Origin: Parahoeflea halophila
GTDB taxonomy: Bacteria; Pseudomonadota; Alphaproteobacteria; Rhizobiales; Rhizobiaceae
Length of the DNA stretch: 64,000 bases
Assembly (NCBI RefSeq): GCF_900220985.1
Contig: NZ_OCPC01000003.1
Coordinates: 62,001 to 126,000, forward strand
Direction: 5' to 3'
Under the pieces are notes generated by a model. It had not been told where the DNA came from. It saw only the letters and a list, made by a program, of their open reading frames with translations, and did no database searches. Below are positions 9,392 through 18,446 of the stretch, in pieces (position 1 is the stretch's first letter; every line of letters begins with the position of its first letter). The translations under genes were made by a program, and so were the position numbers.

Positions 9392-11752
9392 TTGGCACAC
9401 CCTCCGCGCAAGCCAAGGGCAGGAAAGCCGTCGCCGGACAAGAGTGACGGCGCGGCAGCGGATGCACGACCGGCCTTCCGCCGCGGCGACATGCCCGACA
9501 AGGAAACCATTCTCCGGTTCATCAGCGAAAACCCGGACCGCGCCTCCAAGCGCGACGTCGCCAAGGCCTTCGGCATCAAGGGCGACACACGCGCAGAGCT
9601 CAAGGATGTGCTCAGGCAACTGGAAGAGGAAGGCCTGATCGAGCGGGACAAGAAGATGCTCCGCCGGCCCGGAACGCTACCGGCGGTGGCGGTGCTCGAA
9701 ATCACGCTGCGCAACAGCGATGGCGATCTGGTCGCACGACCTGCGGAATGGCTAGAGGATCATGGCGCGGCTCCCGTCGTGGTGGTGCGCCAGTCGAACG
9801 CCGGACGCGACCGGGGAAAGAGCCGGACACCCTCGACCGCCGCGAGTATTGGCGACCGGGTGCTGGCGCGGATTTTTCCGGCCCAGCACGGCAAGGGCCC
9901 CAGCTACACCGCCCGGATCATGAAGATCCTCGACCGCCGCGACGGCCTGATTCTCGGCGTGTTTCGCTCCACCCCCGGCGGCGGCGGACGGTTGATGCCG
10001 ATCGAACGGCGCGGCGAGGAACTGGTGGTCGACCGTGATTTCACCGGAGACGCCAAGGACGGAGACCTGGTCGAGGCCGAACCCGCGCGGCTCGGGCGCA
10101 TGGGGCTGCCGCGCGCCAAGGTGCACGCGGTGCTGGGATCGGTCGAGGGCGAGAAGGCGATCTCGATGATCGCCATTCATGCGCATGGCATCCCGCATGT
10201 CTTCCCCGCCGAGGTGATCGAGGCTGCAGAGAATGCCAGGCCGGCACCGCTTCAGGGCCGCGAAGACTGGCGCCACATTCCGCTGATCACCATAGATCCG
10301 CATGACGCCAAGGACCACGACGACGCGGTGTTTGCGGAGGACGACTCCTCACCCGACAATCCCGGCGGCGTCATCGTAACCGTCGCGATTGCCGACGTGT
10401 CGTGGTATGTGCGCCCCGGATCAAATCTCGACCGCGAGGCACTCAAGCGCGGCAACTCGGCCTATTTCCCGGACCGCGTGGTGCCGATGCTGCCGGAGCG
10501 GATCTCCAACGACCTGTGCTCTTTGCGCGAGGGCGAAGACCGCCCGGCGCTGGCGCTCAGGATGGTGTTTTCCGCCGAGGGCCGCAAGGTCGGCCACAGG
10601 TTTCACCGCGTGATGATGAAGAGTGCGGCGAAACTGTCCTATCAGCAGGCCCAGGCCGCGATTGACGGCAATCCCGATGACAAGTCCGGACCATTGCTGG
10701 AACCTGTTCTCAAGCCGCTGTGGAAGGCCTACGCGGTGCTCAAGCGCGAGCGCGACCGGCGCCAGCCGCTTGATCTCGACATGCCCGAGCGCAAGATCCT
10801 TCTGACCCCGGAAGGCAAGGTCGACAAGGTGATCATGCCCGAACGGCTCGACGCCCACAGGCTGATCGAAGAATTCATGATCCAGTCCAATGTGGCAGCT
10901 GCGGAAACACTGGAAAAACGCAAACAGCCGTTGATCTACCGGGTTCATGACCAGCCCTCGCTGGCAAAGCAGGAAGTGCTGCGCGAATTCCTCGGGACAC
11001 TGGGCCTTTCACTGGCGCGTGGGGCTTCGGTTCGCGCCAACTCATTCAACGGCATACTGTCCAAGGCCGTCGATCAGCCCTATCAGGACATGGTCAACGA
11101 GATGGTGTTGCGCAGCCAGAGCCAGGCCATCTACTCGCCCGAGAATCTGGGACATTTCGGCCTCAACCTGATGAAATATGCCCATTTCACCTCGCCGATC
11201 CGACGCTATGCCGACCTGATCGTCCACCGGGCGCTGGTTGGATCGCTGGGCCTGGGTGAAGGCGGGATCACGCCATCGGAAGAGGCAGCGCTCGAAAACA
11301 TCGCTGCTGAGATATCGGTCACCGAACGGCGCGCGATGGCGGCCGAACGCGACACCGTGGACCGGCTGGTGGCGCACCATCTCGCAGGCCGCATCGGCGA
11401 AGCCTTCGACGGGCGAATCTCGGGCGTGACGAAATCCGGATTGTTTGTCAGCCTGCCACAATTTGGCGCAGATGGTTTTATTCCTGTTTCCACTTTGGGG
11501 CTGGACTATTATCACTATGACGAGGCACACCAAGCGTTAACCGGCGCGAAAACCGGTCTCGGCTACCGTCTTGGTGATGGGGTGGAGGTCAAACTCGTCG
11601 AAGTCGTACCGCTGGCAGGATCGATGCGGTTCGAGATGCTCAGTGAAGGCCAAAAAATGCCAACCGGCACGCGCTCGTTCCACAAGTCCGGCCGGGCCAA
11701 ACGCGGCGGGCCAAAGAAACCCGGCACAAGGCCACCACGCGGGCGGCGCTGA
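9392..11752 (+). CDS. rnr: Ribonuclease R
   Basis: RNase R is a processive 3'-5' exoribonuclease that degrades structured RNA. From the TTG at 9392 the protein has 786 residues: a basic N-terminal stretch, a winged-helix domain (about 35-85), cold-shock OB domains, an RNB catalytic domain with DPHDAKDHDDAVF supplying the metal Asp residues, FTSPIRRYADLIVHRAL near its end, an S1 domain, and a basic C-terminal tail. AAGGA lies 6 bases before the TTG at 9392; a TTG at 9386 would leave no spacing. An ATG at 9491 is too far in. It follows topA directly and is probably cotranscribed with it. Confidence 0.94.
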   Translation: MAHPPRKPRAGKPSPDKSDGAAADARPAFRRGDMPDKETILRFISENPDRASKRDVAKAFGIKGDTRAELKDVLRQLEEEGLIERDKKMLRRPGTLPAVAVLEITLRNSDGDLVARPAEWLEDHGAAPVVVVRQSNAGRDRGKSRTPSTAASIGDRVLARIFPAQHGKGPSYTARIMKILDRRDGLILGVFRSTPGGGGRLMPIERRGEELVVDRDFTGDAKDGDLVEAEPARLGRMGLPRAKVHAVLGSVEGEKAISMIAIHAHGIPHVFPAEVIEAAENARPAPLQGREDWRHIPLITIDPHDAKDHDDAVFAEDDSSPDNPGGVIVTVAIADVSWYVRPGSNLDREALKRGNSAYFPDRVVPMLPERISNDLCSLREGEDRPALALRMVFSAEGRKVGHRFHRVMMKSAAKLSYQQAQAAIDGNPDDKSGPLLEPVLKPLWKAYAVLKRERDRRQPLDLDMPERKILLTPEGKVDKVIMPERLDAHRLIEEFMIQSNVAAAETLEKRKQPLIYRVHDQPSLAKQEVLREFLGTLGLSLARGASVRANSFNGILSKAVDQPYQDMVNEMVLRSQSQAIYSPENLGHFGLNLMKYAHFTSPIRRYADLIVHRALVGSLGLGEGGITPSEEAALENIAAEISVTERRAMAAERDTVDRLVAHHLAGRIGEAFDGRISGVTKSGLFVSLPQFGADGFIPVSTLGLDYYHYDEAHQALTGAKTGLGYRLGDGVEVKLVEVVPLAGSMRFEMLSEGQKMPTGTRSFHKSGRAKRGGPKKPGTRPPRGRR

Positions 11753-11812
11753 GATCGCGCCGACCAGCAATCTGCAGCGTCCAGGGCGCTTGTTGAGTTC
11801 AGGAGAAGAGAT

Positions 11813-12259
11813 ATGCATGAATATGGCGGTAACATTGCCCATGACAACGAAGCTTCCCGGGACAGCTGGCGTGCGGTCAAGCGCGGGATGGTCTGCCGCT
11901 GCCCCAAGTGCGGCGACGGCAAGCTGTTCAGGGCTTTCCTGAAGCCAGTGGATGCCTGCGCCAACTGCGGGGAAGAGATGGTTCACCACCGCGCGGATGA
12001 TTTTCCGGCCTATCTGACAATTTTCATCGTCGGACATATTGTTGTCGCCGGCTTCATGGCCACCGATACGTGGCTGCTGCTTGAAAGCTGGCAGCACCTG
12101 ATGATCTGGATCCCGATCACCATCATGTTGACACTGGCAATGCTGCCTTCGATCAAGGGCGCAGTCATCGGGCTGCAATGGGCCTTGCGCATGCATGGTT
12201 TCGGCGGGCACTCGGAAGAACCGATGCTTGCCGACACCGCACATGAGGATGGGCGATGA
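11813..12259 (+). CDS. DUF983 family membrane protein
   Basis: 148 residues with two Cys pairs (CRCPKCGDG near 28 and CANCGEE near 48), likely a zinc ribbon, followed by two membrane segments at about 68-90 and 95-117. This is the DUF983 arrangement of alphaproteobacteria; the function is unknown. A strong CAGGAGAAGAG site precedes the ATG. The stop overlaps the next start by ATGA, so it is coupled to the NUDIX gene and probably belongs to the topA-rnr transcription unit. Confidence 0.88.
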   Translation: MHEYGGNIAHDNEASRDSWRAVKRGMVCRCPKCGDGKLFRAFLKPVDACANCGEEMVHHRADDFPAYLTIFIVGHIVVAGFMATDTWLLLESWQHLMIWIPITIMLTLAMLPSIKGAVIGLQWALRMHGFGGHSEEPMLADTAHEDGR

Positions 12260-12975
12260 ACGACCGTGTTGCAGCCAACACTGCGCTGCTGACGGAAGAT
12301 CACCAGGCGCGAACCAGTGAAAAGCGGCATCCGGCGCGGTCCCCGCGCGACGCGGCGTCACTCATTCTGCTGGATCGAAGCAGCGCGACACCGCGGGCGC
12401 TGCTGGGAAAACGCGGCAAGGCCCACGCCTTCATGCCGGACCTCTATGTCTTTCCCGGTGGCCGGCGTGATCCCGGCGACAACCGGGTGCCACTTGCCCG
12501 GCCGCTGGAAGATGCGGTTCACGAAAAGCTGATGATACGAACCCGGGCCCGGTTTCACGACAAGGCGGCCCGCGGCCTCGCCGTCGCAGCGGCGCGTGAA
12601 ATGATGGAAGAAGCACATCTGTCGCTCACACCACCGGAATATGCCGGCCAGCTTCGCCCGGATGTCTCGCGCTTTCGTTTCCTTGCCCGCGCCATCACGC
12701 CTCCGGGCCAGTCGCGCCGTTTCGACACCCGCTTCTTTGCCTGTTTCTGTGACGAGCTGGGCCTCGATCCAAAAACCGTGCAGGACAGCGAGGAGCTCCA
12801 TGACCTGACATGGCTGCCGGTCGACGCCCATGAAAGCCATCCCCTGCCCCGGATCACGCGGGTGATCCTTTCCGACCTGGTCGATGCGCTGTCACAAGAT
12901 CCGTCTTTACCATTTGGCAAAGCGGTTCCGTTCTACTACTCCCGAAACGGACGGTTCGTTCGCGAATTGATTTAG
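12256..12975 (+). CDS. NUDIX hydrolase
   Basis: 239 residues. The Nudix box is split: FPGGRRDPGD near residue 72 and REMMEEAHLSL near 115 are separated by about 30 extra residues. This is typical of a larger NUDIX subgroup found in this operon position in Rhizobiales. The REx2EE residues that bind metal are intact, so it should hydrolyse a nucleoside diphosphate-linked substrate, identity unknown. The N-terminal ~25 residues are polar and probably disordered. It is coupled by ATGA to the DUF983 gene and followed 11 bases later by the MFS gene. Confidence 0.88.
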   Translation: MNDRVAANTALLTEDHQARTSEKRHPARSPRDAASLILLDRSSATPRALLGKRGKAHAFMPDLYVFPGGRRDPGDNRVPLARPLEDAVHEKLMIRTRARFHDKAARGLAVAAAREMMEEAHLSLTPPEYAGQLRPDVSRFRFLARAITPPGQSRRFDTRFFACFCDELGLDPKTVQDSEELHDLTWLPVDAHESHPLPRITRVILSDLVDALSQDPSLPFGKAVPFYYSRNGRFVRELI

Positions 12976-12986
12976 GGCGCCCGCAC

Positions 12987-14171
12987 ATGGACAACCCATC
13001 CCTTCGCCCCCCATTGATCCGTGAGGAGATACATTGGCCTGCCCTGATCGCAGCCGTATCGGCGATCACAGCGGTCGGTATTGCCATCGGTCTGGGGCTG
13101 CCGCTGCTGTCGATCATTCTCGAGAAACGCGGCGTCTCGTCGTCGATGATCGGACTCAACTCGGCGATGGCCGGCGTTGCGGCAATGGTTGCAGCGCCGA
13201 TCTCCACCATGCTCGCGCAGCGCCTGACCGTGACCGTCACCATGGTACTGTCGATCGTTGCGGCTGCAGCAAGTGCGCTGGGGTTCTATTTTGCCGAGGC
13301 GTTGTGGATGTGGTTTCCACTGCGCATCATCTTTCACGGCGCCATCACCATCCTCTTCGTGCTGTCGGAATTCTGGGTCAACACGGCAGCGCCGCCGTCG
13401 CGGCGGGGGCTTGTTCTCGGGATCTATGCAACCGTTCTCTCGCTGGGCTTTGCGGCCGGCCCGCTGATCTTCTCGGTGATCGGGTCGGAAGGGATCATGC
13501 CGTTTGCCATTGGCGCCGGTATTATCCTGCTGGCTGCGGTTCCGATCCTGATGGCGCGGCGTGAGAATCCGATCATAGAGACGGCGCCGACTCACCCGTT
13601 CATGCGCTATGTATTCCTGGTTCCGACGGCCACAGCTGCAGTGTTCATCTTCGGGGCAGTCGAATCGGGCGGACTGTCGTTGTTTCCGGTCTATGCCAGC
13701 CGGACCGGCTTTACCGAATCACAGGGTGCACTGCTTCTGATGATGATGGGGTTGGGCAATGTGCTGTTTCAGATCCCGGTCGGAATGATCGCAGACCGGA
13801 TGCAGGACCGGCGGACGCTGCTATCGCTGTTTGCCTTCATCGGCCTGGCCGGGTCGATTGCCCTGCCCTTCCTGATCCACAACTGGCTGCTGACAGCCGC
13901 AATCCTGTTGTTCTGGGGCGGCAGCGTGGCGGGCCTCTACACGGTTGGACTGGCACATCTGGGTGACAAGCTGCACGGTGCGGACCTCGCATCAGCCAAT
14001 GCCGCCTTCGTGTTCTGCTATGCGCTCGGCATGCTGATCGGTCCACAGACCATTGGCGTGTCGATGGATATTGCCGGGGATCACGGATTTGCCTGGGCTC
14101 TGGCCTTCTTTTTCGCGCTTTATGTGGCGCTGACCCTGTTTCGTATCTTGCTGCGGCCAAAACGGACTTGA
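12987..14171 (+). CDS. MFS transporter
   Basis: 394 residues with 12 predicted hydrophobic segments in two halves, and a charged loop GMIADRMQDRRT between TM8 and TM9-like segments. This resembles the MFS A motif. It is a single-protein inner-membrane carrier, perhaps an efflux pump of the YcaD/DHA1-like group. No substrate can be read from the sequence. It sits at the end of the topA-rnr-DUF983-NUDIX run, with 11 bases to the NUDIX gene. Confidence 0.88.
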   Translation: MDNPSLRPPLIREEIHWPALIAAVSAITAVGIAIGLGLPLLSIILEKRGVSSSMIGLNSAMAGVAAMVAAPISTMLAQRLTVTVTMVLSIVAAAASALGFYFAEALWMWFPLRIIFHGAITILFVLSEFWVNTAAPPSRRGLVLGIYATVLSLGFAAGPLIFSVIGSEGIMPFAIGAGIILLAAVPILMARRENPIIETAPTHPFMRYVFLVPTATAAVFIFGAVESGGLSLFPVYASRTGFTESQGALLLMMMGLGNVLFQIPVGMIADRMQDRRTLLSLFAFIGLAGSIALPFLIHNWLLTAAILLFWGGSVAGLYTVGLAHLGDKLHGADLASANAAFVFCYALGMLIGPQTIGVSMDIAGDHGFAWALAFFFALYVALTLFRILLRPKRT

Positions 14172-14195
14172 CTTTCCCGGAGGCTTTTGTAGTTT
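14168..14195 (+). promoter_or_regulatory. Candidate sigma-70 promoter of rpmG
   Basis: TTGACT (14168-14173) and TAGTTT (14190-14195) are 16 bases apart, about 70 bases before the rpmG ATG, starting within the end of the MFS gene. Read from sequence only. Confidence 0.45.
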
Positions 14196-14263
14196 CCGCG
14201 CAAGTTTCGCCGTGGAGCCCTGTGTGCTGTCCGCGGCTTCATTTTTGAAGAAGGCAAGACACC

Positions 14264-14431
14264 ATGGCCAAGGCGACCACAATCAAGATCAAGCTCCTGT
14301 CGACCGCCGACACCGGCTTTTTCTATGTAACCAAGAAGAACAGCCGTACCTTCACCGAAAAAATGGTGAAGACCAAGTACGATCCGATCGTCAAGAAGCA
14401 TGTCGAGTTCAAGGAAGCCAAGATCAAGTAA
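14264..14431 (+). CDS. rpmG: 50S ribosomal protein L33
   Basis: 55 residues, the standard bacterial L33 length, beginning [20 protein letters not shown] and ending in KEAKIK. It lacks the CxxC pairs seen in zinc-binding L33, so it is the C-minus form typical of proteobacteria. It stands alone with its own candidate promoter and a strong terminator 45 bases downstream. Confidence 0.96.
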   Translation: MAKATTIKIKLLSTADTGFFYVTKKNSRTFTEKMVKTKYDPIVKKHVEFKEAKIK

Positions 14432-14476
14432 TCTGGCTTGTCCTGCTGCCTTCGGGTAGATTTTTCGACGGCAAAC

Positions 14477-14512
14477 AAAAAAACCCGCCTCCTTCCGGAT
14501 GCGGGTTTTTTC
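14477..14512 (+). terminator. Rho-independent terminator of rpmG
   Basis: AAACCCGC (14481-14488) pairs with GCGGGTTT (14501-14508) around a 12-base loop, with an A-run before and a T-run after. It could work in both directions. Confidence 0.85.
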
Positions 14513-14520
14513 GTGTCGAG

Positions 14521-14581
14521 GGCCGACCGAAACAAGGCGTGGAACGAGGATACCACTTGGTGCACTTGGTCTCGGTCGGCC
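14521..14581. ncRNA. Possible structured RNA: 10-bp perfect stem after rpmG
   Basis: GGCCGACCGA (14521-14530) is exactly matched by TCGGTCGGCC (14572-14581), closing a 41-base loop that can itself pair weakly. It starts 8 bases after the rpmG terminator T-run, has no coding frame, and is too short and mispatterned for a tRNA. It may be a small RNA or an mRNA end structure. The call rests only on the symmetry. Confidence 0.35.
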
Positions 14582-14871
14582 ACCCCACGACCCAGGAGAT
14601 GCGGCGGACCTGAACATCATGGGGTAACCAAACTGGCTTAGCGTCGCAGGCTGCCTTTCAACCGTCCCATAACGCTTCATGTGTTTATGATATTTGTCTC
14701 AATCCGGTAAAAAAGCAACAGTTTCTTAATACTAATTCGAAAACGTCATAGTTGTTGGTTAATATTGGAATCAATTTTAACTAAACAGACACCGGCAACG
14801 AGATGAGACGAAGCATTATTCAGTCCGAATACGCGGAGTGTGATTTACAAGAAGTAATGCGGCGATCAACT
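14582..14871. other. Gap without a gene between rpmG structure and pleD
   Basis: From about 14640 the sequence becomes clearly AT-rich, with runs such as TTAATATTGG and TTTTAACTAAAC, unlike its GC-rich surroundings. Both flanking genes end here, so it is not an obvious promoter region. I see no reading frame with a ribosome binding site, and no CtrA site of the form TTAA-N7-TTAA. Confidence 0.5.
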
Positions 14872-16245
14872 TCAGGCTGCTTGCCCAACGACCCTGTTCC
14901 GGCCCTCGTTCTTGGCCTGATACAAAGCCTTGTCAGCGCGCCTCAGTAATGAATCGGCGCCTTCTCTGTCCGCCTCAAGCGTTGCTATACCTACGGAGGT
15001 GGTTACAGACGCTGCAATCCCCGTTGCCGATATCATGAACGGCGCGGCGGCTACCGCCTCGCGCAGCCGCTCGGCGACTTGCGCGGCAATTTCCGCCGTC
15101 GTGTCAGGCATGACCACGACGAATTCCTCCCCGCCATAACGGCAGGCTAGGTCAGCGCCGCGGACTGCTCCGCGCACCCTGCGGGCAAAATCGCGCAACA
15201 CGTCGTCCCCGCCTTCATGGCCATGGGTATCATTGATGGCCTTGAAGTGATCGATATCGGTGATCAGCACCGACAAGGGACGCCCGCGCCGGCTCGACCG
15301 GTCGACCAATGTCGCCAGATGGGTGTCGAGGTAGCGGCGGTTGTTGAGCCCGGTCAGTGCATCGGTGACCGCGAACTCAACCGATTCGGTGAGGCTGGCT
15401 CGCAGCTTGTCGGAGTAGCGCTTTCGGCGGATCTGGGTGACGCTGCGCGCAAGTAGTTCATTGGGATCGAGTGGACGCACCAGGTAATCGTTAACACCCA
15501 GTTCAAGCGCGCGGATCACGAGATCGTCCTCTCCCTGCTCGGCCACCACAAGCATTGGAATGAAGCGGGTACGCTCAAGCGAGCGCAGCTGCGAGCACAG
15601 CCGCAAAGGGTCATAGTCTTCGAGAGACGACGACACGATAACCAGCTCATAGGGCTTGTCGGCAGCCTCGAACAGGGCAGCCTGCGGATCGGCGATCGCC
15701 GTGATCTCGGCAATGCCGCTCAGGGCGCGGGACATGCGCTCCTGGGTGTGGGCGCGGCTTTCCACCAGCAACACCATGCCCGGATCCTCCAGCCTGCCCT
15801 GATGGGGCGTCAGAAGGCTTTCCAGGCCGATGCTGCGCGCGGTCTCGGCCCGCAGCCGCAACTCGTCGCTGAGCGCCTTGAACCGTATGAGGCTCTTGAC
15901 TCGGGTCATCAGCTGCAGGTCATTGACCGGCTTGGTGAGGAAATCGTCGGCACCGGCCTTGAGCCCGCGCACACGATCGGCGGGCTGGTCAAGTGCCGTG
16001 ACCATGACCACCGGGATATGGGCCGTGCGCGGATTGTTCTTGAGCCGTTCGCAAACCTCGAAGCCGTCGATACCGGGCATCATGATGTCGAGCAAAATCA
16101 GATCAACCGGCGTCTGGTCACAGATCGATAACGCAGTCATGCCATCGGCGGCGGTCAGCACCTCGAAATACTCGGCCATGAGTCGGGCCTCGAGCAGCTT
16201 TACATTGGCCGGAATGTCGTCAACCACCAGGATGCGCGCAGTCAT
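14872..16245 (-). CDS. pleD: Response regulator PleD, diguanylate cyclase
   Basis: 457 residues: REC1 (about 3-118, phosphoacceptor Asp in LILLDIMMPG), a second receiver-like domain (about 155-270), and a GGDEF domain (about 290-455). The active loop reads GGEEF at 371-375, and an RGAD inhibitory site lies at 362-365, five residues upstream, so product inhibition by c-di-GMP is expected. In Caulobacter, PleD is activated by PleC/DivJ and drives the pole transition. The divK gene ends 15 bases upstream on the same strand, as in Caulobacter. Confidence 0.97.
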   Translation of the reverse strand: MTARILVVDDIPANVKLLEARLMAEYFEVLTAADGMTALSICDQTPVDLILLDIMMPGIDGFEVCERLKNNPRTAHIPVVMVTALDQPADRVRGLKAGADDFLTKPVNDLQLMTRVKSLIRFKALSDELRLRAETARSIGLESLLTPHQGRLEDPGMVLLVESRAHTQERMSRALSGIAEITAIADPQAALFEAADKPYELVIVSSSLEDYDPLRLCSQLRSLERTRFIPMLVVAEQGEDDLVIRALELGVNDYLVRPLDPNELLARSVTQIRRKRYSDKLRASLTESVEFAVTDALTGLNNRRYLDTHLATLVDRSSRRGRPLSVLITDIDHFKAINDTHGHEGGDDVLRDFARRVRGAVRGADLACRYGGEEFVVVMPDTTAEIAAQVAERLREAVAAAPFMISATGIAASVTTSVGIATLEADREGADSLLRRADKALYQAKNEGRNRVVGQAA

Positions 16246-16260
16246 GTCAGGTCTCCACCC

Positions 16261-16632
16261 TCAAGCATCACCGAGATAGGTCTTGATGGTTTCAATGAAT
16301 TTGGGAACCGAGATCGGTTTGGAGATATAGGCCTCGCAGCCTCCCTGGCGGATACGCTCCTCGTCGCCCTTCATCGCAAAGGCGGTGACAGCGACGATCG
16401 GGATGACGTGAAGGTCATCGTCCTGCTTGAGCCATTTGGTGACTTCAAGTCCCGAGACTTCGGGCAACTGGATGTCCATGAGAATGAGATCGGGGCGGTG
16501 CTTGCGGGCAAGATCCATCGCTTCCAGACCGTTGCGGGTCTGGATCGTCTTGTAACCTGATGCTTCGATCAGGTCCCGGAAGAGTTTCATGTTGAGTTCA
16601 TTGTCCTCAACAATCATAACCTGCTTTGTCAT
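16261..16632 (-). CDS. divK: Single-domain response regulator DivK
   Basis: 123 residues, a lone receiver domain. The acidic pocket is in VEDNELN, the phosphoacceptor is D53 in [10 protein letters not shown], and the conserved Lys is in YISKPIS. DivK relays DivJ/PleC signals to DivL-CckA and so controls CtrA activity and asymmetric division. I placed the start at the ATG 16632 ([10 protein letters not shown]), because the family begins there and GGGTCGGAT precedes it; a longer frame from 16701 adds 23 residues not seen in the family. It is cotranscribed with pleD. Confidence 0.97.
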   Translation of the reverse strand: MTKQVMIVEDNELNMKLFRDLIEASGYKTIQTRNGLEAMDLARKHRPDLILMDIQLPEVSGLEVTKWLKQDDDLHVIPIVAVTAFAMKGDEERIRQGGCEAYISKPISVPKFIETIKTYLGDA

Positions 16633-16851
16633 ATCCGACCCCATAGCCGATCCACGCAGACTTCCTGCCCGCCGGATCCTGTTGTTGCCGGTCGCCGGCA
16701 ATCACGCACACCGGCGTTCGGCTGTTCCGGTTTGCGGAAATTCAGGTCCCCAGTGCCGGCCAACACTGCCACCTTAGTTCCATTAGGTTGAAAAAGTGGT
16801 AATCGGTCATTTCGAATACCCTGCGTGGCTGAGAGAAAGGACGACACAGCA

Positions 16852-17115
16852 ATGGCGGATGCGGAAGATACGGCGATTGCCGCGCTGGCCTGGCTCGCGG
16901 GCGAGCCTGAACTGATGGGCCGCTTCCTGGCACTGACCGGGCTCGAGGCCTCCAACCTGCGCGAGGCGGCAAGGCAACCGGGGTTCCTCGCCGGCGTTCT
17001 CGGGTTCCTGATGAGCCATGAACCGACACTGCTGGATTTCTGTGCAGCGACCAATACCCGGCCCGAAACCATTTCCCGCGCCTTCCAGGCGCTGGGCGGT
17101 TCGAGCGCGACATGA
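16852..17115 (+). CDS. DUF3572 family protein
   Basis: 87 residues, acidic and helical, with the DUF3572 pattern ALAWLAGEPELMGRFLALTG followed by a leucine-rich C-terminal half. The function is unknown; it is a common neighbour of divK-pleD in Rhizobiales. AAAGGA lies 9 bases before the ATG at 16852. A GTG at 16825 would add nine residues. It is divergent from divK (219-base gap) and coupled by ATGA to the HAD gene. Confidence 0.85.
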   Translation: MADAEDTAIAALAWLAGEPELMGRFLALTGLEASNLREAARQPGFLAGVLGFLMSHEPTLLDFCAATNTRPETISRAFQALGGSSAT

Positions 17116-17765
17116 CGAAGCTTATTCCTGATGCCGAGCATGACGATCTGCACCTGGGCGACCGGCCCTTGATCGTTTGCGATGTCGACGAAGTGGTGCT
17201 CGAATTCGTCACCCCGTTCGAGGCGTTCCTGACCGAGAACGGTCACGAGTTGCGGCCGACATCGTTTCGCCTGCATGGCAACGTGTTCAATCGTGCCGAT
17301 GGCAGCGAAACACCCGGCGAGGACGTCAGCCGGATGCTGGAAGCCTTTTTCGAGAGCCACGACGAATGGCAGACGCCGGTTGTAGAAGCCGCCGACAGCC
17401 TTGCACGCTTGTCGGAGCAGGCCGACGTCGTCTTCCTCACGGCGATGCCGCCGCGCCATCGCGAGGTACGCAGGCGGCTGCTGTCGCGGCACGGTTTGGA
17501 CTATCCGATGATCGCGACCGAAGCGCCGAAGGGGCCTGCGGTTCTTGCGCTGCATGGCGAGCGGCCGCACCCGGTGGCCTTCATTGACGATATTTTCGTC
17601 AACTTGCAATCCGTCCGCTCCCACGTGCCACAATCCCTGCTCATCAATCTGATGGCCAACGCCACTTTTCGCGCAATGGCGCCGCATCCCGGCGACGGGG
17701 TCGACATTGCCACTGACTGGGCGCATGCCGAGGCGCTGATCAAGGCCCATATCGACGCGTCCTAG
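17112..17765 (+). CDS. HAD-like hydrolase family protein
   Basis: 217 residues. The haloacid dehalogenase motifs can be followed: motif I DVDEV (D24, D26), motif II Thr in VFLTAMP, a Lys in APKGPAV, and motif III acid pair in FIDDIFVN. It should be a cytoplasmic phosphatase-like protein, substrate unknown. The cap is small and inserted after motif I. It overlaps the DUF3572 gene by ATGA, so the two are made together. Confidence 0.8.
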   Translation: MTKLIPDAEHDDLHLGDRPLIVCDVDEVVLEFVTPFEAFLTENGHELRPTSFRLHGNVFNRADGSETPGEDVSRMLEAFFESHDEWQTPVVEAADSLARLSEQADVVFLTAMPPRHREVRRRLLSRHGLDYPMIATEAPKGPAVLALHGERPHPVAFIDDIFVNLQSVRSHVPQSLLINLMANATFRAMAPHPGDGVDIATDWAHAEALIKAHIDAS

Positions 17766-17815
17766 GGCTAAGCGACACGCAGCCGGGCGGGCTATGGCGC
17801 CGGGAGCTGCGGCTC

Positions 17816-18352
17816 TCATGCGAGAACCTCGAGCATCAGCGGGCGGCGCGGCAGGCGCTCGGCAACAGTCTCAAACCCCGCCTTTTCAAACACCCGCAGG
17901 GAACCGGCCAGCAGGCCGACGGGTCCGGAATGCCTGGTCTGCTCGACCGGGCAGGCCTCGAGGATGCGGGCGCCGCCTTGCCGTGCTTGGGAGACCGCGG
18001 ACTCGACCAGCGCGTGGCTCAGCCCCTGACCGCGTCGCCTGGACTGGATGAAAAAGCAGGAGATGGCCCACAGGCCCGGATCTTCGGGGTTATCCCATGC
18101 CAGCGGCCGTAAAAGGGTTCGCGCCGTATTCCAGCGCAGCACATGCGTCCGCGGCGTCGCCTGCCCCCAGCCCACCGGATCCCCGTCCTTGAGGGCGATC
18201 AACCCGGGAGGTATCAGGGCTTCAGCTTCGTTCTTCAGGTGTTGATTCCTTTCATCCCTGCTCAAGGTCTCGCCCAGCTTCGGCTCCGGCCGGAACAGGT
18301 TTTCCTGCAATAGCCAGAGATCGGCAATGACGGCGCAAACAACGAGGTTCAA
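17816..18352 (-). CDS. GNAT family N-acetyltransferase
   Basis: 178 residues. The acetyl-CoA loop RRRGQGLSHALVESAV lies near residue 108, and the final GNAT strand pattern SLRVFEKAGFETV is near 152. The substrate is unknown. The longest reading starts with TTG at 18352 without a clear ribosome binding site, so the true start may be further in. It converges with the HAD gene and is divergent from dinB; the LexA box of dinB lies 66 bases from this start, but whether it also affects this gene is unclear. Confidence 0.8.
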   Translation of the reverse strand: MNLVVCAVIADLWLLQENLFRPEPKLGETLSRDERNQHLKNEAEALIPPGLIALKDGDPVGWGQATPRTHVLRWNTARTLLRPLAWDNPEDPGLWAISCFFIQSRRRGQGLSHALVESAVSQARQGGARILEACPVEQTRHSGPVGLLAGSLRVFEKAGFETVAERLPRRPLMLEVLA

Positions 18353-18417
18353 GTAAGGCGTTCTCCAGTTGATCAGCCGGCCTTGTGAGTCCGAAGATTA
18401 TTGCGTAATCTGGAAAT

Positions 18418-18432
18418 GTTCAACCTTTGTTC
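18418..18432. promoter_or_regulatory. LexA box of dinB
   Basis: GTTC-AACCTTT-GTTC is an exact match to the Rhizobiales LexA site GTTC-N7-GTTC. It lies 14 bases before the dinB ATG. A candidate promoter, TTGTGA at 18383 and TAATCT 17 bases on, would place the site over the transcription start. Confidence 0.88.
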
Positions 18433-18446
18433 CGCCGAATGATCCG

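Noticed and set aside
14521-14597. tRNA at the stem after rpmG
   Set aside because: The stem is 10 bp with only 41 bases inside; no D-arm, anticodon or T-loop pattern.
16716-16727. GTTC pair upstream of divK
   Set aside because: The spacer is 4 bases; not a LexA box.
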